From assembly GCF_000981805.1 (NCBI RefSeq), contig NZ_CP011132.1:310001-374000 (forward strand): a stretch of 64,000 nucleotides of DNA, given 5' to 3'. The translations under genes and the position numbers were made by a program. The first letter of the stretch is position 1, and each line of letters opens with the position of its first letter. Positions 28,322-35,401 of this stretch are shown piece after piece. The notes below the pieces were generated by a model. It was not told the DNA's origin. It searched no databases and saw only the letters and a program-made list of their open reading frames with translations. Origin of the DNA: Citrobacter amalonaticus Y19 (GTDB lineage: Bacteria; Pseudomonadota; Gammaproteobacteria; Enterobacterales; Enterobacteriaceae).

Positions 28322-29863
28322 TCAGAAGGCGATTTGTTGCAAATTTGTGGGCAAGTTAACACTTACCCGCGTACCGTGCCGCGACTCCAGCGCCAGTTCG
28401 CCCCCGAGGGCGCTGACCCGCTCGCGCATCCCCTGAATGCCAAAACCGGCTATTTTGTCGGCACTGATCCCCACGCCATTGTCAGTCACGTCCAGATGCA
28501 GCACCTCTCCCTGCTGGCGCAGGACAATCCGTACCTCGCTGGCTCCGGCGTGTTTACAGACGTTGTTGAGTAACTCCTGTAACAACCGGTAAAGCGTGAA
28601 GCGCACCGTTTCATTCTCGGGCGTGGCGGTGAGTTGATAATCAAACTGGCAGCGAATACCGCGCTCTGTAAAGGCAAACTCGTTGAGCAGATGGAGCAAT
28701 GCCTCTTTGAACGACAGTTCGTCCAGCGCGGGTGGGCGAAGCTGGCGCAACAACTGGCGGGTAGAGTGGTGGATCCGGCGGGCGAGATCGTTGATCTGGC
28801 TGGCGGCGGCCTGGGCTTGCGCCGGATCGTGCGCCCGTTTCACCAGCTGCGACTGAATCTGAATGGCGGTGATGTTCTGTCCAATCTCGTCATGCAGTTC
28901 GCGCGCCAGGCTCTTGCGCGTATCCTCTTCGGTATGCACCAGCTTCTCGGCCAGCGCCCGCCGCGCCATCAGTTCCGCCTCCAGACGCTGGCGGTAATGG
29001 TGCAGGTTTTGCGCCAGATGTTGCTGACGACTGATAGCGATCCCCAGTCCAATGCCGAGCAGCGACTGGGTCGCGAGAAAGATCTCCAGTTCAACCAGGT
29101 TGCTAAACCCTATGCCTACCTGGCGGGCGATGGTGATCATCATGCTGCCCAGCAGCCCGGAGAGCACGCCGCCCTGCCAGCCGAACTTCCACGCCATCAC
29201 CACATTGGGCAGAAACACCACGATCAGCAGCAGGCGCTCAATCTCTGGCGACAGCACCATCTGGGTACCAATGCCAATGATAAAAAACAGACTGCACCAG
29301 ATGATTAACGAGGTACGCAACGGCGGGTTATTGGTGTCCAGCCCCAGCAGGTGATAGCGATGCTGTTGGCGCAGAAACTCGAAGATCAGATAGACAAACG
29401 GCGTCAGCAATACGCCACCGGTAAACGACGCCAGGCCGAGCAGCATCGCCGGACTTTTGACAAACGGCGACAACAGGGCAGTATTGAGCAATGAGGCCGC
29501 CGTTACCGTGGCCAGCAGCAGCGTCAGCCGCTGCCAGTAAAGGGGAAAACGGTACCAGAAGGTCTGCGCGAGACTGGCGGGAATCACGCTGATGAGCGGC
29601 GTGGCCAGCAGAATATAGCCATTGAGCAGTTGCTCACTGTGCAGCCAGAGCAGCATCAGCATCGGCGGCAGCACCAGCGCTGGCCAGTAGCGGCGCGAAA
29701 GCAGGATTAGCAGCGCCAGATAGACGCCGTGCGGCAGGAACAGCGCCGCCTGCTGACCGTTATGGGTCAGATAAAAACCGAGCGTCCACAGCATCAGCCA
29801 GCCGGTGCCCCATGCCAGCACAATAAACAGCGAGATGACGGCGTGGCGGAGATTGCGTGACAT
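28322..29863 (-). CDS. UhpB-like MASE1 sensor histidine kinase
   Basis: A 513-residue membrane kinase. Residues 1-280 form a MASE1-type region with about eight hydrophobic helices. The HisKA_3 box KSLARELHDEIGQNITAIQ places the phosphorylated His at residue 324, followed by a HATPase_c domain with N-box LLQELLNNVCKHA and G-box DNGVGI..GFGIQGMRERV. It is the partner of the following NarL-type regulator, and probably receives its signal from the UhpC-like protein as in the classical Uhp system. Its start codon shares one base with the regulator's stop (TAATG), so the two are translationally coupled. Confidence 0.88.
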   Translation of the reverse strand: MSRNLRHAVISLFIVLAWGTGWLMLWTLGFYLTHNGQQAALFLPHGVYLALLILLSRRYWPALVLPPMLMLLWLHSEQLLNGYILLATPLISVIPASLAQTFWYRFPLYWQRLTLLLATVTAASLLNTALLSPFVKSPAMLLGLASFTGGVLLTPFVYLIFEFLRQQHRYHLLGLDTNNPPLRTSLIIWCSLFFIIGIGTQMVLSPEIERLLLIVVFLPNVVMAWKFGWQGGVLSGLLGSMMITIARQVGIGFSNLVELEIFLATQSLLGIGLGIAISRQQHLAQNLHHYRQRLEAELMARRALAEKLVHTEEDTRKSLARELHDEIGQNITAIQIQSQLVKRAHDPAQAQAAASQINDLARRIHHSTRQLLRQLRPPALDELSFKEALLHLLNEFAFTERGIRCQFDYQLTATPENETVRFTLYRLLQELLNNVCKHAGASEVRIVLRQQGEVLHLDVTDNGVGISADKIAGFGIQGMRERVSALGGELALESRHGTRVSVNLPTNLQQIAF

Positions 29864-30492
29864 TAATGCCCCGCCAGCAGTTGGTGGTCGAGGGCGAAAT
29901 GGACCAGCTCGATGGTGCTGTGACAGTTCAGTTTGCCCAGCACGTTGGCCCGATGAACATGCACCGTTTTATGGCTGAGATCGAGTTTGAAGGCGATCTC
30001 TTTAACGCTGTCGCCTTTAATCAGTAAATCAAACACTTCCCGTTCGCGCGGGGTCAGTTCCGCCAGTACCGGTGATGACGCTTCACCGCCGCGCAACGCC
30101 CGCAGGGCATCGGCACAAAGATAGTGCCCACCCAGCCCAACGGAACGGACGGCCTGCACTAACTCTTCCGGCCCGCAGCGTTTGGTCAGATAGCCGCTGG
30201 CGCCAGCATCCAGCGCGCTCTGCACGAAGGTCGGCGTGTCATAGATGCTGAGAATAATGGCGCGAAACTGTGGCCTCTGGGCCCGCAGGCGTTTCAACAG
30301 GCTCAGACCGTTTTCGTCTGGCATGGCGATATCCATCACCGCAACGTTAACGTCGTCCTGTAATAAAGCAGGCCAGGCTTCCGCCGCGCTGCTGTACTGG
30401 CCTGCAACGTCGAGGTCTTCTTCGAGACTGAGTAATTGCGCAAAGCCAGAACGCACCACCACATGGTCGTCCACCAGCACCACTCGTATCAT
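29863..30492 (-). CDS. UhpA-like response regulator
   Basis: A NarL/FixJ-type regulator of 209 residues. In the receiver domain (1-120) the acidic pocket is VDDH (8-9), the phosphoacceptor is Asp54 (VAVMDIAMPDENG) and the conserved Lys is in YLTKRCGPEE. The C-terminal LuxR helix-turn-helix (about 145-205) reads LTPREREVFDLLIKGDSVKEIA. It is the first gene of the minus-strand series regulator, kinase, sensor, afuA, afuB, afuC, and it likely activates afu in response to external sugar phosphate. Confidence 0.9.
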   Translation of the reverse strand: MIRVVLVDDHVVVRSGFAQLLSLEEDLDVAGQYSSAAEAWPALLQDDVNVAVMDIAMPDENGLSLLKRLRAQRPQFRAIILSIYDTPTFVQSALDAGASGYLTKRCGPEELVQAVRSVGLGGHYLCADALRALRGGEASSPVLAELTPREREVFDLLIKGDSVKEIAFKLDLSHKTVHVHRANVLGKLNCHSTIELVHFALDHQLLAGH

Positions 30493-30615
30493 GATTTTGC
30501 TCTCTTGCCGGATGATGGCTCTATGATGCCTGGCGCCGCTGCGCTGGCAATCAATCAGGTACAGTTATGGAATGAATGTAACAAAAACGTAATGTTTAGG
30601 GGCGCTGGGTTATGC

Positions 30616-30713
30616 GTTTTTCATGTCACTTTGGTAAAAGGTTCCGTTCGCTTATGTGTTTCGTACTGGGGGCGGGTGTTTTTCATGTCACTTCGGTAAA
30701 AGGTTCCGTTCGC
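30616..30713 (+). repeat. 36-bp direct repeat leading into the type B element
   Basis: The block starting TTTTTCATGTCACTT and ending GGTTCCGTTCGC occurs at 30616-30651 and 30678-30713, differing by about one base and spaced 62 bp apart. The second copy contains the first bases of the type B element, so the element's left edge appears duplicated. Confidence 0.8.
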
Positions 30714-31030
30714 CCTACGAGCAGTGATTCTCTGAACGTAAACCTCCCGCGAACGTGTTAAGGAGGCTCGTCGCCGCCTCCTTAACAATCCAGGCTCCCG
30801 GCGGGAAAATTGTCGCTTCGCGAATTATTCGCCCCATCCATGGGGCTCACCCCTTCGGGGCCAGCACAAGTGCTGTTCAAAATTGCTCCCGGCAATTTTG
30901 TCCTCCGCTTATTCCTTCAGGCTACCGGGTCGGGCGCGACTCAGCATCCCTGCTTCGCGCGCCCTGAACCCGCATCCCTGCGGGTTCCCCCGGCCCTCCG
31001 GAAACACGTCGGCAATTTTCAGCCGGACCC
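30701..31030 (+). repeat. Hairpin-rich intergenic element, type B
   Basis: Same layout as type A but diverged: TTCCGTTCGC, later CGCGAACGTG, then a perfect 10-bp stem GTTAAGGAGG / CCTCCTTAAC (30757-30786), AAT, CC(A)GGCTCCCGGC, GAAAAT, then CCCGCA-TCCC-TGCGGG and finally ATTTTCAGCCGGACC. Relative to type A the main stem has two base-pair exchanges, both compensated. It also carries its own hairpins CCCCATCCATGGGG and CCCCTTCGGGG in an insertion of about 60-100 bp. The family is unknown to me. Confidence 0.75.
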
Positions 31031-31091
31031 ATCCACACCTGACTATCACTGCGGTTTGCTTTTTTTACAGCGAGAAGAATTTGTTTGTAGA

Positions 31092-31372
31092 GCAGAGAAT
31101 CGAAGCGAGGCTGTTGGTCCGGCGTGAAAATCGATGAGGCGTTGACGGCTGACCGGGTCCGCCCGCAGGGATGCGGGCGGAGGGGACGGCCTGCAAGGAT
31201 GCAGGCTCGGCCCCGACCCGACAGGCAGACGGCATAAGGCGAATGGACCACGACGTGGCGATTTTCCTCGCCGGGAGCCGGGATTGTTAAGGGCGTGGCG
31301 GAGAACGCCCTTAACACGTTCGCGGGTGAGTGAGTTCCAAAGAAGCAATGAACAAAAAGCGAACGGAACCCT
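31092..31372 (-). repeat. Hairpin-rich intergenic element, type A copy 2 (inverted)
   Basis: Reverse complement of the element at 21531-21811: same length, with about four or five substitutions noted by eye. One substitution (CATCCTTGC for CATCCCTGC) falls in a loop. The two copies point toward each other across about 9.3 kb containing the whole afu/uhp-like locus. This copy also faces the type B element, the two being joined at their 3' ends. Confidence 0.85.
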
Positions 31373-31374
31373 TA

Positions 31375-31436
31375 TCCATAGCGACATATAAGGAGATACC
31401 TCGTCGCATACGCCTTCTCCATAGCGACATATAAGG
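31375..31436 (+). repeat. Pair of 19-bp direct repeats
   Basis: TCCATAGCGACATATAAGG occurs at about 31375-31393 and again at about 31418-31436, just upstream of the tauA promoter region. It might be a remnant of a target duplication or a protein-binding pair; nothing else identifies it. Confidence 0.6.
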
Positions 31437-31577
31437 CATAGCTAAATATTGAAAATCGCTAACCATTTCCACTTTTTTTCTAAAAACGCTTTGTTCTTAG
31501 CAAGAATTTTTAATTCCTTTATCAAATCCGGCCGCAACGAAATACTGCCCCCATAACAAGACAAGGGAGCAGACAAT

Positions 31578-32540
31578 ATGGCACGTTCATCGCGTAATAC
31601 ACTTCTTGCCGCACTGGCATTCCTCACCTTTCAGGCGCAGGCGGTGAACGTCACCGTCGCGTATCAAACCTCCGCCGAACCGGCGAAAGTGGCGCAGGCG
31701 GATAACACCTTCGCCAAAGAAAGTGGGGCCACCGTCGACTGGCGCAAATTCGACAGCGGCGCGAGCATCGTGCGCGCCCTGGCCTCCGGCGATGTGCAGA
31801 TCGGCAACCTCGGCTCCAGCCCGCTGGCGGTCGCTGCCAGTCAGCAGGTGCCGATTGAGGTTTTCCTGCTGGCGTCAAAACTCGGTAACTCTGAGGCGCT
31901 GGTGGTGAAGAAAAATATCAGCAAACCCGAGGACCTGATCGGCAAACGCATCGCCGTGCCGTTTATCTCCACCACCCACTACAGCCTGTTGGCGGCACTG
32001 AAACACTGGGGGATTAAACCCGGTCAGGTGGAGATTGTGAACCTGCAGCCGCCAGCGATTATCGCCGCCTGGCAGCGCGGGGATATTGACGGTGCTTACG
32101 TCTGGGCTCCTGCCGTTAATGCACTGGAAAAAGATGGCAAGGTGCTGACCGACTCGGAAAAAGTCGGCGAGTGGGGGGCTCCGACTCTTGATGTGTGGGT
32201 GGTGCGCAAAGACTTTGCCGAGAAGTACCCGGAAGTGGTGAAAGCCTTCGCGAAAAGCGCTATCGACGCGCAGCAGCCCTATATTGCGAATCCCGACGAA
32301 TGGCTGAAACAGCCGGAGAACATCAGCAAGCTGTCGCGCCTGAGCGGCGTGCCGGAAGCCGATGTGCCGGGACTGGTGAAAGGCAATACCTATCTCACGC
32401 CTCAGCAGCAGACGGCTGAACTGACCGGACCGGTGAACAAAGCGATTATCGACACCGCGCAATTTCTGAAAGAGCAGGGCAAGGTGCCTGCGGTGGCAAG
32501 TGATTACAGCCAGTACGTCACCGATCGCTTCGTGCAATAA
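31578..32540 (+). CDS. tauA: TauA, periplasmic taurine-binding protein
   Basis: Solute-binding protein of the taurine ABC importer, 320 residues, with a signal peptide ending near residue 22 (TFQAQA|VN). The sequence VNVTVAYQTSAEPAKVAQ starts the mature chain, and the SsuA/TauA-like ligand region follows (GDVQIGNLGSSPLAVAA). The ATG has AAGGGAGC upstream. First gene of tauABCD, which supplies sulfur when sulfate is scarce; in E. coli it needs the LysR-type activator Cbl. The AT-rich leader fits this, but I could not mark the site with certainty. Confidence 0.96.
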   Translation: MARSSRNTLLAALAFLTFQAQAVNVTVAYQTSAEPAKVAQADNTFAKESGATVDWRKFDSGASIVRALASGDVQIGNLGSSPLAVAASQQVPIEVFLLASKLGNSEALVVKKNISKPEDLIGKRIAVPFISTTHYSLLAALKHWGIKPGQVEIVNLQPPAIIAAWQRGDIDGAYVWAPAVNALEKDGKVLTDSEKVGEWGAPTLDVWVVRKDFAEKYPEVVKAFAKSAIDAQQPYIANPDEWLKQPENISKLSRLSGVPEADVPGLVKGNTYLTPQQQTAELTGPVNKAIIDTAQFLKEQGKVPAVASDYSQYVTDRFVQ

Positions 32541-32551
32541 AGGAGGCGCTG

Positions 32552-33319
32552 ATGCTGCAACTCTCTCATCTGTATGCCGATTACGGCGGTAAACCGGCGC
32601 TGGAAGACATTAATCTGACGCTCGACAGCGGCGAACTGCTGGTGGTGCTGGGGCCGTCGGGATGTGGCAAAACGACACTGTTGAACCTGATTGCCGGATT
32701 TGTGCCGTATCAGCATGGCAGCATTCAACTGGCAGGTAAACGCGTCGACGGACCGGGGGCGGAGCGCGGAGTGGTGTTTCAGCATGAAGGGCTGCTGCCG
32801 TGGCGCAACGTGCAGGATAACGTCGCGTTGAGCCTGCAACTGGCAGGCGTCGGGAAAGCGCAGCGTGTCAGCATCGCGCAGGAAATGTTGAAAAAAGTGG
32901 GGCTGGAAGGGGCGGGAAAACGCTTTATCTGGCAGCTTTCCGGCGGTCAGCGCCAGCGCGTCGGGATTGCTCGCGCGCTGGCGGCGAATCCACAGCTATT
33001 GCTGCTGGATGAACCCTTTGGCGCGCTGGATGCCTTTACCCGCGAACAGATGCAAACCCTGCTGCTGAAACTCTGGCATGAGACCGGCAAGCAGGTGCTG
33101 CTGATTACGCATGATATTGAAGAAGCGGTGTTTATGGCGACCGAGCTCGTGCTGCTGTCCCCAGGACCGGGTCGGGTGCTGGAGCGTTTGCCGCTAACCT
33201 TTGCCCGCCGTTTTGTGGCAGGTGAAGCGAGCCGCAGCATTAAGTCCGATCCGCAGTTTATTGCGACCCGTGAATACGTCTTAAGCCGCGTCTTTGAACA
33301 ACGGGAGGCCTTCTCATGA
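32552..33319 (+). CDS. tauB: TauB, ATPase of the taurine importer
   Basis: ABC ATPase, 255 residues. Walker A GPSGCGKTT (about 34-42), signature LSGGQRQRVGIARAL, Walker B LLLLDEPFGALD and switch His in ITHDIEEAVFMA. It starts 11 bp after tauA with AAAGGAGG as ribosome site and overlaps tauC by ATGA. Confidence 0.96.
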   Translation: MLQLSHLYADYGGKPALEDINLTLDSGELLVVLGPSGCGKTTLLNLIAGFVPYQHGSIQLAGKRVDGPGAERGVVFQHEGLLPWRNVQDNVALSLQLAGVGKAQRVSIAQEMLKKVGLEGAGKRFIWQLSGGQRQRVGIARALAANPQLLLLDEPFGALDAFTREQMQTLLLKLWHETGKQVLLITHDIEEAVFMATELVLLSPGPGRVLERLPLTFARRFVAGEASRSIKSDPQFIATREYVLSRVFEQREAFS

Positions 33320-34143
33320 GTGTGGTGATCAACGACAAACCGCGCCAACGGCCGCTGAAGTGGCGCTGGCCGTTCTCGCGCCAGATAACCCTGAGCCTTG
33401 CGACGCTGACGGTGATTCTGGCGGTGTGGTGGACGGTTGCGGCGCTGCAACTGATAAGCCCCCTGTTTTTGCCACCGCCTGACCAGGTGCTGCAAAAGCT
33501 TATCACCATCGCCGGTCCGCAAGGGTTTATGGATGCCACGCTGTGGCAGCATCTGGCCGCCAGCCTGACCCGCATCCTGCTGGCGCTGCTGGCCGCGGTG
33601 GCTTTCGGCATTCCGGTCGGGATTGCGATGGGGCTCAGCCCGACGCTACGCGGCATTCTCGATCCGATTATTGAGCTTTATCGTCCGGTACCTCCGCTGG
33701 CCTATTTGCCGCTGATGGTTATCTGGTTCGGGATTGGTGAAACGTCCAAGATCCTGCTGATCTACCTGGCGATTTTTGCTCCGGTCGCAATGTCTGCGTT
33801 GGCTGGCGTGAAGAGCGCGCAGCAGGTGCGGATCCGCGCCGCTCAATCGCTGGGCGCGAGCCGGGCGCAGGTGTTGTGGTGGGTTATCCTGCCAGGTGCG
33901 CTGCCGGAGATCCTCACCGGACTACGCATTGGGCTCGGCGTGGGCTGGTCAACGCTGGTCGCGGCGGAACTGATTGCGGCGACGAGGGGGTTAGGGTTTA
34001 TGGTGCAGTCGGCCGGTGAGTTTCTGGCAACCGACGTGGTGCTGGCGGGGATCGCGGTGATTGCGATTATCGCCTTTATTCTGGAACTGGGTTTGCGTGC
34101 GCTTCAGCGTCGCCTGACACCCTGGCATGGAGAAGTCCAATGA
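33316..34143 (+). CDS. tauC: TauC, permease of the taurine importer
   Basis: Inner-membrane permease, 275 residues with about six hydrophobic segments and the coupling loop AAQSLGASRAQVLWWVILPGALPEI. It overlaps both neighbours by ATGA, showing tight translational coupling in tauABCD. Confidence 0.96.
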   Translation: MSVVINDKPRQRPLKWRWPFSRQITLSLATLTVILAVWWTVAALQLISPLFLPPPDQVLQKLITIAGPQGFMDATLWQHLAASLTRILLALLAAVAFGIPVGIAMGLSPTLRGILDPIIELYRPVPPLAYLPLMVIWFGIGETSKILLIYLAIFAPVAMSALAGVKSAQQVRIRAAQSLGASRAQVLWWVILPGALPEILTGLRIGLGVGWSTLVAAELIAATRGLGFMVQSAGEFLATDVVLAGIAVIAIIAFILELGLRALQRRLTPWHGEVQ

Positions 34144-34991
34144 GTGAACGTCTGAGCATTACCCCGTTGGGGCCGTACATCGGCGCGCAGATCGCGGGTG
34201 CGGACTTGACCCGTCCGCTGAGCGACAATCAGTTTGAGCAGCTTTACCATGCGGTGCTGCGACATCAGGTGGTGTTCCTGCGCGAACAGGCCATCACACC
34301 GCAACAGCAGCGCGCGCTGGCCCAGCGTTTTGGCGATCTGCACATTCATCCGGTTTATCCTCATGCAGAAGGCGTGGAGGAGATTATCGTGCTGGATACG
34401 CACAACGATAATCCACCGGATAACGACAACTGGCACACCGATGTCACCTTTATTGAGACACCGCCTGCCGGGGCGATTCTGGCGGCAAAGGAATTACCGT
34501 CAACCGGCGGCGATACGCTGTGGACCAGCGGCATTGCGGCGTATGAGGCGCTGTCGGAGCCGTTTCGCCAGCTGTTGAATGGCCTGCGGGCGGAACATGA
34601 CTTCCGTAAATCCTTCCAGGAATACAAGTACCGTAAGACAGAAGAGGAGCATCAGCGCTGGCGTGAAGCGGTGGCGAAGCATCCGCCGCTGTTGCATCCG
34701 GTGGTGCGAACTCATCCGGTGAGCGGTAAACAGGCGCTGTTTGTCAACGAAGGCTTCACCACGCGCATTGTCGATGTGACGGAGAAAGAGAGTGAGGCGC
34801 TGCTCGGCTTCCTGTTTGCCCATATTACAAAACCAGAGTTTCAGGTGCGCTGGCGCTGGCAGCCAAATGATGTGGCTATCTGGGATAACCGCGTGACGCA
34901 GCATTATGCCAATGCCGATTACCTGCCGCAGCGGCGCATTATGCATCGGGCGACGATCCTGGGGGATAAACCTTATTTCCGTGCAGGCTGA
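34140..34991 (+). CDS. tauD: TauD, taurine dioxygenase
   Basis: Fe(II)/2-oxoglutarate-dependent enzyme that converts taurine to sulfite and aminoacetaldehyde in the cytoplasm. 283 residues. The iron ligands are visible as the HxD motif in NWHTDVTF and the distal His in RRIMHRATI, with the 2-oxoglutarate Arg in the C-terminal RIMHR segment. Last gene of tauABCD; the eight-unit REP array starts right at its stop codon. Confidence 0.96.
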   Translation: MSERLSITPLGPYIGAQIAGADLTRPLSDNQFEQLYHAVLRHQVVFLREQAITPQQQRALAQRFGDLHIHPVYPHAEGVEEIIVLDTHNDNPPDNDNWHTDVTFIETPPAGAILAAKELPSTGGDTLWTSGIAAYEALSEPFRQLLNGLRAEHDFRKSFQEYKYRKTEEEHQRWREAVAKHPPLLHPVVRTHPVSGKQALFVNEGFTTRIVDVTEKESEALLGFLFAHITKPEFQVRWRWQPNDVAIWDNRVTQHYANADYLPQRRIMHRATILGDKPYFRAG

Positions 34992-35361
34992 TTGCCTGAT
35001 GGCGCTTTGCTTATCAGGCCTACGAAACGGTAGGGCTGATTGCCTGATGGCACTTTGCTTATCAGGCCTGTGAAACGGTAGGGCTGATTGCCTGATGGCG
35101 CTTTGCTTATCAGGCCTACGAAACGGTAGGGCTGACTGCCTGATGGCGCTTTGCTTATCAGACCTGTGAAACGGTAGGGCTGATTGCCTGATGGCGCTTT
35201 GCCTATCAGGCCTGTGAAGCGGTAGGGCTGAGTGCCTGATGGCGCTTTGCTTATCAGGCCTGTAAAACGGTAGAGCTGATTGCCTGCTGGCGCTTTGCTT
35301 ATCAGGCCTGTAAAACGGTAGAGCTGATTGCCTGATGGCGCTTTGCTTATCAGGCCTGTGA
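34990..35361. repeat. Eight-unit tandem REP array, period 48 bp
   Basis: Units start at 34990, 35038, 35086, 35134, 35182, 35230, 35278 and 35326, exactly 48 bp apart. Each has one REP hairpin (GCCTGATGGCGCTTTGC, then TTATCAGGCCT) and a spacer (GTGAAACGGTAGGGCTGAT). All are in the same orientation, unlike the BIME array near 22 kb. Because 48 is divisible by three, two minus-strand frames stay open through the array with 16-residue repeats; I do not regard these as genes. Confidence 0.93.
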
Positions 35362-35363
35362 AC

Positions 35364-35398
35364 TGTAGGCCGGGTAAGGCGAAGCCACCACCCGGCAA
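35364..35398. repeat. REP of a different subtype at the end of the 48-bp array
   Basis: TGTAGGCCGGGTAAGGCG followed by GCCACCACCCGGCA, a REP distinct in loop and stem from the tandem units, abutting the stop codon of the OlsF-like gene. Confidence 0.8.
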
Positions 35399-35401
35399 AA
35401 A

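Larger units (their letters stand above)
30493..31577. other. Gene-free region with repeated elements between the afu locus and tauA
   Basis: About 1.1 kb. It holds the regulator promoter (minus strand), a 36-bp direct repeat, a type B hairpin-rich element, an inverted type A element, a 19-bp direct repeat and an AT-rich stretch of about 140 bp that must contain the tauA promoter. I find no protein-coding gene I would defend. Confidence 0.7.
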
